A stretch of DNA of 13,367 nucleotides from an uncultured Thalassospira sp. (GTDB lineage Bacteria > Pseudomonadota > Alphaproteobacteria > Rhodospirillales_A > Thalassospiraceae). The stretch spans positions 1 through 13,367 of the forward strand of contig CAMPHD010000049.1 of NCBI GenBank assembly GCA_946885765.1. The letters are read 5' to 3'. Position numbers and translations under genes: made by a program. The notes below the pieces were generated by a model. The model saw only the letters and a program-made list of their open reading frames with translations. It was not told the origin of the DNA and searched no databases. Positions 6,428 to 13,232 of this stretch are shown here, in pieces (position 1 is the stretch's first letter; each line of letters starts with the position of its first letter).

Positions 6428-6861
6428 TTAAGCGACCCCAGAACGGCCAGGCTTTCATAGCGCTTGATATAGGGTTCATGAAAAACCCGATCCACGAACG
6501 CGCTATATTCATCCATGTCGGCGACCTGAATGCGTAGCACGAAATCATGCGCCCCGGTCACATGATGGCATTGCACGACTTCAGGCATTTTGCCGAATTC
6601 CTCGCGCATCAGCATATATCGATCCGGTCGGTCACGATCCATGGTCAGCAACACAATGATCATCATCCGTTTGCCAAATACCTTGGGCGACACAATCGCA
6701 ACGTCGCGTTCGATCACCCCGGTTTCGCGCAAACGCTGCACCCGGCGAAGACACGCCGCCGATGACAATCCCACCTGTGCCGATAATTCGGTTCCGGTCA
6801 GACGACTGTTCTGCTGCAACAGTTCCAGCAGGCGATAGTCGAATTTATCAAGTTCAGTCAA
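6424..6861 (-). CDS. Lrp/AsnC-family transcriptional regulator
   Basis: A 145-residue regulator of the Lrp/AsnC type, normally controlling amino-acid or related metabolism as a dimer or octamer. The N-terminal helix-turn-helix reads LDKFDYRLLELLQQ (4-17), then TGTELSAQVGLSSAACLRRVQRL. The C-terminal part is the RAM effector-binding domain, with MPEVVQCHHVTGAHDFVLRI and DEYSAFVDRVF. The only workable start is TTG at 6861-6859, with AGGGG a few bases upstream; an in-frame stop lies above it and no ATG is available. A nine-codon frame (ATG at 6883) overlaps this start out of frame and ends at 6854, without a ribosome site. The gene is divergent from a DUF1127 gene across a region with Lrp-like sites. 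Its target is unknown. Confidence 0.93.
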   Translation of the reverse strand: MTELDKFDYRLLELLQQNSRLTGTELSAQVGLSSAACLRRVQRLRETGVIERDVAIVSPKVFGKRMMIIVLLTMDRDRPDRYMLMREEFGKMPEVVQCHHVTGAHDFVLRIQVADMDEYSAFVDRVFHEPYIKRYESLAVLGSLK

Positions 6862-6941
6862 AATGCCCCTGCCCCAAACGCATGGTCGTCAATACGCCCC
6901 AAACAATGACCGAACCGGGCCGATAAGAAAAATCGTTTTTA

Positions 6942-6984
6942 CGCAAAATTTGCGGAAATTTCGCACGCTTTTGCGATCTTTGCG
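6942..6984. promoter_or_regulatory. Lrp-type site and TTTGCG repeats in the lrp / DUF1127 intergenic region
   Basis: CGCAAA (6942-6947) and TTTGCG (6949-6954) form a perfect 13-base palindrome with an A in the centre. This fits the general Lrp/AsnC operator shape, short arms around an A+T-rich core. TTTGCG recurs at 6970-6975, 21 bases on, and at 6979-6984. Lrp-family proteins often bind arrays of degenerate sites in their own promoters. Confidence 0.55.
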
Positions 6985-7021
6985 CACCGATGTCGTTTGA
7001 TGCGGGCTAACTTTCAATTGT

Positions 7022-7041
7022 GTTCGGAAGCATTTCCGAAC
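7022..7041 (+). repeat. Perfect inverted repeat upstream of the DUF1127 gene
   Basis: GTTCGGAA (7022-7029) and TTCCGAAC (7034-7041) are perfect 8-base inverted arms separated by GCAT. The repeat ends 33 bases before the DUF1127 start. It could be an operator or, if transcribed, a hairpin in the leader. It is not followed by a T-run, so it is not an intrinsic terminator. Confidence 0.7.
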
Positions 7042-7074
7042 CTCATTAGCAAAGCAAACTAGCGAGCCAGCATC

Positions 7075-7320
7075 ATGCCAGCACATGTATCGACACACTC
7101 CCTCGTCGCCACCGCCTCCCATGCTGCACCGACCACAAATTCGTCGTTGGGCGCAGTCGTCTGGCGCTGGCTCGTCCTTTCGATCCGCCATATTGCAAAA
7201 CAGCGCAAAATCGCGCGCGATGCCGCATGGCTGCGCCAATCCCCCAACGCCGTTCTGCGCGATATCGGCATCAATCGCGACGAGATTGATCAGACCTGCC
7301 GACATGGCCGCCTGAAATAG
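7075..7320 (+). CDS. DUF1127 domain small protein
   Basis: An 81-residue protein whose C-terminal half carries the DUF1127 (YjiS-like) pattern: RKIARDAAWLRQSPNAVLRD (44-63) and then IGINRDEID. These small basic proteins are abundant in alphaproteobacteria; a few studied members affect stress responses, phosphate uptake or RNA turnover, but no role can be assigned here. The N-terminal 30 residues are rich in Ser, Thr, Ala and His and look unstructured. WRWLVLSIRH (31-40) is too short and charged for a membrane segment. The ATG at 7075 has only a weak ribosome site (GCGAG) and no other in-frame ATG is available. A larger frame on the opposite strand is rejected because the DUF1127 pattern is clear. 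Confidence 0.85.
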   Translation: MPAHVSTHSLVATASHAAPTTNSSLGAVVWRWLVLSIRHIAKQRKIARDAAWLRQSPNAVLRDIGINRDEIDQTCRHGRLK

Positions 7321-7400
7321 CATCTTGCTGCCGGGCCGGATCCACGGCACCCTTGCTGTCAAAATAAATGATCAGTCAGGGAAGCTAGGGAAAGGCCCAG

Positions 7401-8555
7401 ATGTCCGATTTCATCTTCGAAACCACCCCGCGTGCAATCTGCCGGTTTGGCGGCGCACAGGAACTTGGTAAACTGTGTGCCGAAACCGGCGCAAAACGCG
7501 CCTTTGTCCTAAGCGACCCCGGCCTTGAAAAGGCCGGGCTGACATCCGGCCCCTGTGCCTCCCTCCGGCAGGCCGGGGTCGATTATCTGCTCTGGACCGG
7601 TGTGCAGGCCGACCCGCCCGAGGAAAGCATCCTTGACGCCGCCCGCCATGCCCAGGAATTTGGTGCCGATATTGTCATCGGGCTGGGTGGTGGCAGTTCG
7701 ATGGATACCGCCAAACTGGTGGCACTTCTATGCGGCAGACCGCAAAACCTTGCCGATATTTACGGTATCGGTCTGGCAACAGGCCCGCGCCTGCGTCTGA
7801 TACAGGTCCCGACGACGGCTGGCACCGGGTCCGAAGTCACCCCGATTTCCATCGTCACCACGCCGACATCGGAAAAGAAGGGTGTCGTTTCCCCCCTGCT
7901 TTATCCCGATATTGCATTGCTTGACGCGGAACTGACCATGGGGTTGCCTGCCCCGATCACGGCGGCCACCGGCATCGATGCCATGGTCCATGCGATCGAG
8001 GCCTATACGACAAAACACAAGAAAAATCCCCTGTCCGACAGCCTCGCCATCCGGGCATTGCAACTGATGACAGCCCATATCGACGACGCGGTTTCGGCAA
8101 ATCCCGGCCGTGCCGCGCGCGAGGCAATGTTGCAGGGATCAATGATGGCCGGAATGGCCTTTGCCAATGCCCCAGTGGCAGCCGTCCATGCGCTGGCCTA
8201 TCCGCTGGGCGGGCATTTTCACGTGCCGCACGGGTTATCCAATGCCCTCGTCCTGACCGAAATCCTTAAATTCAACCGCGATGCGGCAATGCAGCATTAC
8301 GGCGAACTCGCCAGCGCCGTCATGCCGGACCAGCGTTTCTCCAGCGATGCAGAGGCCTGCGACGCCTTCATCGCCTTTATCGCAGCAATGGTCGCGCGCA
8401 TGCCGTTTGCGCAAAAACTGCGCGATGTCGGTGTCGCAGAAACCGACCTTGATATGCTTGCGACCGATGCGATGAAAGTCGAACGGTTGCTGATCAATAA
8501 CCCGCGCGAGGTCACGTTTGACGACGCCCGCGCGATTTACGCCCGCGTTCTTTAA
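7401..8555 (+). CDS. Iron-containing alcohol dehydrogenase
   Basis: A 384-residue group III Fe-dependent alcohol dehydrogenase that interconverts an alcohol and an aldehyde or ketone with NAD(P). The nucleotide loop GGGSSMDTAK is at residues 96-105, and PTTAGTGSEVTP, TGIDAMVHAIEAY and HVPHGLSNA are all intact. The metal ligands are by position Asp193, His197, His263 and His277. The ATG at 7401 is preceded by AGGGAAAGG. It lies 80 bases after the DUF1127 gene and converges on maiA, the two stop codons sharing TTAA at 8552-8555. Substrates in this family range from simple alcohols and diols to hydroxybutyrate and maleylacetate. I see nothing that fixes the choice, and it is on the opposite strand to the homogentisate operon. 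Confidence 0.93.
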   Translation: MSDFIFETTPRAICRFGGAQELGKLCAETGAKRAFVLSDPGLEKAGLTSGPCASLRQAGVDYLLWTGVQADPPEESILDAARHAQEFGADIVIGLGGGSSMDTAKLVALLCGRPQNLADIYGIGLATGPRLRLIQVPTTAGTGSEVTPISIVTTPTSEKKGVVSPLLYPDIALLDAELTMGLPAPITAATGIDAMVHAIEAYTTKHKKNPLSDSLAIRALQLMTAHIDDAVSANPGRAAREAMLQGSMMAGMAFANAPVAAVHALAYPLGGHFHVPHGLSNALVLTEILKFNRDAAMQHYGELASAVMPDQRFSSDAEACDAFIAFIAAMVARMPFAQKLRDVGVAETDLDMLATDAMKVERLLINNPREVTFDDARAIYARVL

Positions 8556-9208
8556 TCCTTCGGCTTTGCAAGATCGGGATGGGCGCGTGCAAACGCGTCC
8601 ATCGCAAGGCACCGCTCGGCAATCTGGTTGATCATCGGAAGGTGGCTTAAATCAACCTCCCACCGCCGCGCATTATATACCTGCGGGATCAGACAGATAT
8701 CGGCCATTGATGGCCGGTCACCGTGGCAAAAGCTGCCCGTGCCCGGATGGTCCAGAAGCCGTTCAAACGCTTCAAGCCCCTCGCCGATATATTTCCCCAT
8801 CCATGCCAGCCGCACCTTCGCCGGGTCCTCGCCGTGGGCTTCGGCCTGCTTCATGATATTGCCGACAACACCCAGATTACAGACCGGGTGAATATCCATG
8901 GCAATGGCATGTGACAACGCCCGCACCCGCTGCCGCCCCACCGCGTCCTTCGGCAGGAAACCCGCATGGCTGCGGGTCTCATCCAGATATTCGATGATTG
9001 CGAGTGACTGGGTCAGAACAAGCCCGTCAATCTCAAGGGCGGGCACCAACCCCTGCGGATTGCGCTTGCGGAAATCAGGCGATTTATGCGCCCCCGCCAG
9101 AAGATCAACCGCAACGGGTTGATACGCCATATCCATCAGCGAAAGCGCAATCCTGACCCGATAGCTGGCCGAAGACCGCCAATAATCATACAGGATAACG
9201 TCACTCAT
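8552..9208 (-). CDS. maiA: Maleylacetoacetate isomerase (zeta-class GST)
   Basis: This glutathione-dependent enzyme turns 4-maleylacetoacetate into 4-fumarylacetoacetate in tyrosine and phenylalanine breakdown. The 218 residues have the normal length. The zeta-class motif is at the N-terminus, DYWRSSASYRVRIAL (8-22), with Ser12/Ser13 in the glutathione-activating position. NPQGLVPALE and LTQSLAIIEYLDE complete the thioredoxin-like domain, and the helical C-terminal domain carries PSMADICLIPQVYNARR. Its ATG overlaps the fahA stop codon (ATGA, 9208-9205), so the two are translationally coupled. A maleylpyruvate isomerase would look similar, but the hmgA-fahA context settles the role. The stop interlocks with that of the convergent alcohol dehydrogenase. 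Confidence 0.95.
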   Translation of the reverse strand: MSDVILYDYWRSSASYRVRIALSLMDMAYQPVAVDLLAGAHKSPDFRKRNPQGLVPALEIDGLVLTQSLAIIEYLDETRSHAGFLPKDAVGRQRVRALSHAIAMDIHPVCNLGVVGNIMKQAEAHGEDPAKVRLAWMGKYIGEGLEAFERLLDHPGTGSFCHGDRPSMADICLIPQVYNARRWEVDLSHLPMINQIAERCLAMDAFARAHPDLAKPKD

Positions 9209-10224
9209 GGTGCGTACTTCACAACGCTCTGGTCAATCGCGCCAAAAATTGATTGGCCGCTGGCGTCAAGCATCTCGATCCGCACCCGGTCGCCAAACTG
9301 CATGAACGGTGTTTCCGGTTTGCCATTTTCAATGGTTTCGATCATGCGGATTTCGGCAATGCAGGAATACCCCGCGCCGCCCTGCGCCACCGGTTTGCCC
9401 GGACCCCCATCAAGCTTGTTGGAAACCGTACCCGACCCGATGATGGTGCCTGCACAAAGCGGGCGGGTCTTGGCGGCATGCGCGATCAGTTGGGCAAAAT
9501 CAAAGGTCATATCGACCCCGGCATGGGCCCGCCCAAACGGTTTCCCGTTCAGATCGACGCAAAGCGGCAAGTGAACCTTGCCACCATCCCACGCATCGCC
9601 AAGTTCATCGGGCGTCACCGCAACCGGCGAAAAGGCCGAGGACGGCTTGGACTGGAAAAACCCGAACCCCTTGGCAAGCTCACCGGGGATGAGGCCACGC
9701 AACGACACATCATTGACCAGCATGATCAAACGGATCGCATCGCGCGCCTGATCAATCGATGCGCCCATCGGCACATCCCCGGTCACAACCGCAATCTCGC
9801 CTTCCATATCAATGCCCCATGCCGGATCGGCCATGCGGATGTCATCACGCGGCCCAAGGAAGCTATCCGAACCGCCCTGATACATCAGCGGATCGGTCCA
9901 GAAGGTTTCGGGCATTTCCGCCCCGCGCGCCTTGCGCACCAGTTCGACATGGTTGACATAGGCCGACCCATCCGCCCACTGAAACGCACGCGGCAGGGGC
10001 GAATGCAGCTTGGTTTCATCAAGCGCGAAACGTTTGGCAATCGTCGATCCGGCGGCAATCTCATCGGCCAGTTCTTTCAGGCGCGGTGCAACTTTATCCC
10101 AGTTATCAAGCGCTGCCTGCATTGTCGGCGCAATCGCGCTGGCATCGACATATTCGCCAAGGTCTTTGGTCACCAGAACAAGCTGGCCGTCACGGGTGCC
10201 GTTTTTAAGGGTTGCGAGTTTCAT
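9205..10224 (-). CDS. fahA: Fumarylacetoacetase (short bacterial type)
   Basis: Fumarylacetoacetate hydrolase splits 4-fumarylacetoacetate into fumarate and acetoacetate, the last step of the homogentisate pathway. The 339 residues match the shorter bacterial form, not the roughly 420-residue animal type. The metal-binding pattern is visible as Glu141 and Glu143 in DMEGEIAVV, and Asp172 in VNDVSLRGL. KPSSAFSPVAVTPDEL and GTIIGSGTVSN are further family blocks. The ribosome site GGAGG lies 12 bases upstream of the ATG and is folded into a short hairpin. The gene follows hmgA after 64 bases and overlaps maiA by four, so all three probably share one message. Confidence 0.94.
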   Translation of the reverse strand: MKLATLKNGTRDGQLVLVTKDLGEYVDASAIAPTMQAALDNWDKVAPRLKELADEIAAGSTIAKRFALDETKLHSPLPRAFQWADGSAYVNHVELVRKARGAEMPETFWTDPLMYQGGSDSFLGPRDDIRMADPAWGIDMEGEIAVVTGDVPMGASIDQARDAIRLIMLVNDVSLRGLIPGELAKGFGFFQSKPSSAFSPVAVTPDELGDAWDGGKVHLPLCVDLNGKPFGRAHAGVDMTFDFAQLIAHAAKTRPLCAGTIIGSGTVSNKLDGGPGKPVAQGGAGYSCIAEIRMIETIENGKPETPFMQFGDRVRIEMLDASGQSIFGAIDQSVVKYAP

Positions 10225-10232
10225 CGGTTTTT

Positions 10233-10245
10233 ATGCCTCCGGCAT
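10233..10245 (-). promoter_or_regulatory. Hairpin containing the fahA ribosome site
   Basis: On the minus strand ATGCC and GGCAT pair perfectly around GGA, so the GGAGG ribosome site is partly in the loop and partly in the stem. The stem is only 5 base pairs and would open easily, but it could reduce fahA translation relative to hmgA. Confidence 0.45.
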
Positions 10246-10288
10246 TCCTGTCGTTAAGTCCTGTGATGTTCTTTTTACCGGCCGCCGT

Positions 10289-11668
10289 TTACGGGCGACC
10301 TTCGGGCGTGCCATCAAATTTGCGTTCCAGCCCGTCCCAGCAATCAAGATAATCATCCTGAAGGGTTTCAAGCTCGGCGGCAAATTTCGTCAATTGCTGC
10401 GGAAAACGGGTTTCAAACATGAAGGCCATGGTGCCCTCCAGCTTCTGCGGGCCAAGCTCCCCGTTCGATGCCTTTTCAAACCCGAACGCATCGGGGCCAT
10501 GGGGCAGCATCATGTTATGCAGGCTCATGCCACCGGGAACAAATCCCTTTTCCTTGGCATCATATTGCCCACAAATCAGCCCCATGAATTCCGACATGAT
10601 ATTGCGGTGATACCATGGCGGGCGGAAGGTATGTTCCGCCACCATCCAGCGCGGCGGGAAGATGACAAAATCGATATTTGCCGTTCCGGCCTCGCCCGAT
10701 GGGGCGGTCAAAACGGTAAAGATCGACGGATCGGGATGATCAAACAGGATCGCACCGACCGGCGAAAATGTCCGAAGATCATATTTGAACGGCGTGTAAT
10801 TGCCATGCCACGCCACCACATCAAGCGGCGAATGCCCGATCCCGGTTTCATGGAACTGCCCGCACCATTTGATCAGGATCCGGCACGGGCTTTCCTTATC
10901 CTCATAGGCCGCCACGGGTGTCTTGAAATCACGCGGATTGGCAAGGCAGTTGGCGCCAATCGGTCCGCGTTCCGGCAGGGTGAATTTCGCCCCGTAATTT
11001 TCGCAAACATAACCCCGCGCCCCGCCATCAATCCCCGGTGTCAGGATCGAAACCTTGAACATCATGCCACGCGGGATCAATGCGATTTCAAGCGGCGCGA
11101 CATCCATGATGCCAAGTTCGGTAAAAATCCGAAGCGTGCCGCTTTCGGGCACCACCAGCAATTCGCCATCCGCATTGAAAAAATAATCATCCACCATATC
11201 GGTGTTGCACACATATACGTGGCTTGCCATGCCGGTCTGGGTCATGGCGTCCCCCGCCGTCGTGATCGTGCGCATACCGGAAATGAAATCGGTTGGTTCG
11301 GTTGGCATCGGCACCGGGTCCCAGCGCAACTGACCAAGCGCAAGGCTATGGTCATTCACGCACGGGGCGGTTTTCCATTCCGGAAGGGCAAAGGATTTGA
11401 ACCGCCCGTTATGGCGAACGCTTGGCCGCATGCGATAAAGCCACGACCGTTCATTGGTGCCGCGCGGCGCGGTAAAGGGCGACCCCGAAAGCTGTTCGGC
11501 ATAAAGGCCATAGGCGCATTTTTGCGGGCTGTTCTGCCCCTGCGGCAAGGCGCCGGGCAGACTTTCGGTTTCAAAATCATTGCCAAAACCGGGCATGTAA
11601 CGCAGATCGTTCGCAACGCCGTTTGCAGCATTTCCGGCGGTTCCAGTTGTAACCTTGTGATCCGTCAT
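10289..11668 (-). CDS. hmgA: Homogentisate 1,2-dioxygenase
   Basis: This Fe(II) enzyme opens the ring of homogentisate with O2 to give 4-maleylacetoacetate. With the ATG at 11668-11666 it has 459 residues, the family length. The iron ligands are His354 and Glu360 in [11 protein letters not shown] and His390 in PHGPD, with His384 in SLHNM; the likely general base is His311 in FDHPD. The spacings match those of the human enzyme (335, 341, 365, 371, 292). The family-specific opening [12 protein letters not shown] begins near residue 24. The frame is open for 27 more codons upstream, up to 11749, but that part crosses the operator region and overlaps the marR start, so it is rejected. The ribosome site is AGGAAAAAGG. 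The gene heads hmgA-fahA-maiA. Confidence 0.96.
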   Translation of the reverse strand: MTDHKVTTGTAGNAANGVANDLRYMPGFGNDFETESLPGALPQGQNSPQKCAYGLYAEQLSGSPFTAPRGTNERSWLYRMRPSVRHNGRFKSFALPEWKTAPCVNDHSLALGQLRWDPVPMPTEPTDFISGMRTITTAGDAMTQTGMASHVYVCNTDMVDDYFFNADGELLVVPESGTLRIFTELGIMDVAPLEIALIPRGMMFKVSILTPGIDGGARGYVCENYGAKFTLPERGPIGANCLANPRDFKTPVAAYEDKESPCRILIKWCGQFHETGIGHSPLDVVAWHGNYTPFKYDLRTFSPVGAILFDHPDPSIFTVLTAPSGEAGTANIDFVIFPPRWMVAEHTFRPPWYHRNIMSEFMGLICGQYDAKEKGFVPGGMSLHNMMLPHGPDAFGFEKASNGELGPQKLEGTMAFMFETRFPQQLTKFAAELETLQDDYLDCWDGLERKFDGTPEGRP

Positions 11669-11694
11669 TGCCTTTTTCCTACCAATCTTCGATA

Positions 11695-11727
11695 TAGTTA
11701 CATCCGTAACTGTAATTTTTGTAACTA
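11695..11727. promoter_or_regulatory. Candidate MarR operator cluster between hmgA and marR
   Basis: AGTTAC (11696-11701) and GTAACT (11706-11711) are perfect inverted arms around ATCC. A further GTAACTA (11721-11727) pairs with TAGTTAC (11695-11701) as 7-base inverted arms across the whole block. Three GTAAC-type half-sites thus lie within 33 bases in a 79-base intergenic region that must hold both promoters. Possible elements include TTACAT (11698) and TAACTA (11722), 18 bases apart, for marR. Binding by the adjacent MarR protein would repress both directions. Confidence 0.65.
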
Positions 11728-11747
11728 TCAAACAGCCTTTTGAAGCC

Positions 11748-12185
11748 ATGAAATCCGAGAAATCCGAATTCGATCTGCACCGCTTTCTGCCGTTCCTGAT
11801 GCATCACGCCAGCGAAAAGGTCAGTCTTGGCTTCCGCGATATCTATCGCGACCGATACCGGATGACGCGATCCGAATGGCGGGTTCTGGCAACCCTTGGG
11901 CAATATGGCGCGCTTACCGCGACCGAAATCGTCACCCATACGGGGCTGCATAAAACCAAGGTCTCGCGTGCCGTTTTCTCCATCGAACAACGCCGCTGGC
12001 TCCGACGCGTTCAGAACGAAAATGATCGTCGCGTTCATCGCCTTGAACTGACATCACAGGGCCAATCGGCCTTTCAGTCGCTGTGCAAGGCGGGCATTGC
12101 CTATGACAAAAAGGTGCGCGATTTTCTGGGCGATGCGGATTTCAAACGCCTTTCCGACCTCCTGACAAAGCTGAACGATCTTTAA
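11748..12185 (+). CDS. MarR-family transcriptional regulator, probable regulator of the homogentisate operon
   Basis: A 145-residue winged-helix regulator, the standard MarR length. Visible: the N-terminal dimerisation helix ([19 protein letters not shown], 11-29), the recognition region [20 protein letters not shown] then [20 protein letters not shown], and the wing [20 protein letters not shown] with the conserved Asp-Arg-Arg. It diverges from hmgA and starts only 20 bases from the last GTAAC half-site. The ribosome site is weak, which fits low expression. The ligand is presumably homogentisate or a pathway intermediate; that is inference from position. Its last 44 bases overlap the convergent iclR gene. 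Confidence 0.93.
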   Translation: MKSEKSEFDLHRFLPFLMHHASEKVSLGFRDIYRDRYRMTRSEWRVLATLGQYGALTATEIVTHTGLHKTKVSRAVFSIEQRRWLRRVQNENDRRVHRLELTSQGQSAFQSLCKAGIAYDKKVRDFLGDADFKRLSDLLTKLNDL

Positions 12186-13047
12186 CAATTACTGTTTGAA
12201 TGTCCTCGGCCTCATCACGCGGCTTCCCGCCCCAGCTTTGGGTGAAATCGGCAATCGCGCGTAAAAACACGTCAAAGGCCGCTTGCCCCGACTGAAAATA
12301 ATTGGCCTTGGGGTTCATCAGCGTCACGCAACACGCCACCGCCCCGTCCAGATTATAGACCGGCGCACTGATCGCCGATAATCCCGGCACGATATCGCCC
12401 TCGATCACCGCCGCACCGCGTTCGCGCGTTTCGATAATCAGCCGATCCACCGTGGCATCATCCCAATGCAGGATATCCTGTTCGGCCCGGATCACATGCT
12501 CAATCGCCCCGCGCGGCATGGTCGATAAAAACGCCTGCCCGGTGGCAGACCGCAATAACGGCATCACCGTGCCAAGCCCCATGGTCGATATGATCGGCGG
12601 CCCGCCATGCTCGGTCCGGATCAGGACCGGCCCGCGTTCGCCCCAGATCGCCAGATGCCCGGACGACCGCAATTCAATCGCCAGATTGCGCAAAAGCCGC
12701 CCGGCCCGCATCACCACGTCATTGCGTTCAATCGCCGAAATGCCCATCCGCAACGCCATCGGGCCGAGGCCATAAAGCCCGGTCTGATCATCCTGCCAGG
12801 CAAGACCGATCCGCACCAGGCTCGCCAGATACCGGTGAACCTTGGCCGGTGGCATATCCACCGCCGCTGCCAGATCCTTTAACGGCACCGGGAATTTGAA
12901 ATCGCACAATGCGGCAATGATCACGCCGCTGACCTCGACCGACTGAATGCCCTTGCGCGTATCGGCGGCATCAACGGCATCAACCGCGTCCGAAATATCG
13001 ATGTCGCTATCCGCAACCGGGATGTTTTTCGATGGGGCTTTGGCCAA
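12142..13047 (-). CDS. IclR-family transcriptional regulator
   Basis: A 301-residue regulator. Residues 1-35 are an Asp/Ala-rich extension with a DAVDAVDAAD repeat. The winged-helix domain follows (GIQSVEVSGVIIAALCDF, then LKDLAAAVDMPPAKVHRYLASL), and the effector domain runs from about 105 to 280 with GPVLIRTEHGG, LLRSATGQAFLS and GLSAISAPVYN. The only workable start is TTG at 13047-13045 with AGG 8 bases before it; an in-frame TAA lies just upstream and there is no internal ATG before the DNA-binding domain. It diverges from a TRAP transporter gene, which it most likely controls. IclR proteins regulate homogentisate genes in some bacteria (HmgR of Pseudomonas), but here the marR gene sits closer to hmgA. 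Confidence 0.93.
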   Translation of the reverse strand: MAKAPSKNIPVADSDIDISDAVDAVDAADTRKGIQSVEVSGVIIAALCDFKFPVPLKDLAAAVDMPPAKVHRYLASLVRIGLAWQDDQTGLYGLGPMALRMGISAIERNDVVMRAGRLLRNLAIELRSSGHLAIWGERGPVLIRTEHGGPPIISTMGLGTVMPLLRSATGQAFLSTMPRGAIEHVIRAEQDILHWDDATVDRLIIETRERGAAVIEGDIVPGLSAISAPVYNLDGAVACCVTLMNPKANYFQSGQAAFDVFLRAIADFTQSWGGKPRDEAEDIQTVIVKDRSALSGGRKGV

Positions 13048-13070
13048 AATTTACCTGCATAAATTTCATA

Positions 13071-13109
13071 TTGCGTAATTGATTATATATATCATAATTC
13101 CAATTCAAA
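13071..13109. promoter_or_regulatory. Overlapping divergent promoters of iclR and the TRAP gene
   Basis: In a very A+T-rich stretch, the minus strand has a perfect TATAAT (13087-13082), with only a weak -35 near 13109-13104, and ends 34 bases before the iclR start. The plus strand has TTGCGT (13071-13076) and CATAAT (13093-13098) 16 bases apart, for the TRAP gene. The two promoters overlap, so one bound regulator could affect both. No single clear IclR palindrome stands out. Confidence 0.45.
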
Positions 13110-13232
13110 GAAAAAACAGCATTCCATACAGATCAGATGTCGATGATCAGGACGCGGAAAACCCATCAGTGACCGATGCGCCCTTGGCACCCGCCCGATC
13201 AAACGCACGATTAAAAAAACAGGGAGAGGAAC

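Noticed and set aside
7329..7349. TGCCG/CGGCA short inverted repeat after the DUF1127 gene as a terminator
   Set aside because: Only 5 paired bases, an 11-base loop and no T-run.
6889..7362. 157-codon minus-strand frame opposite the DUF1127 gene
   Set aside because: The plus-strand DUF1127 pattern is clear, and the minus frame crosses the Lrp-like sites and has no recognisable domain.
9253..10257. 334-codon frame opposite fahA
   Set aside because: Antisense shadow of a conserved enzyme; no domain visible.
10010..11743. 577-codon open frame opposite hmgA and the start of fahA
   Set aside because: It is antisense to clearly conserved enzymes with all catalytic residues present. Long antisense frames are common in this base composition, and the sequence shows no protein family.
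11669..11749. 27-codon upstream extension of hmgA
   Set aside because: It would cover the MarR operator cluster and overlap the start of marR. The ATG at 11668 has a ribosome site and gives the normal enzyme length.
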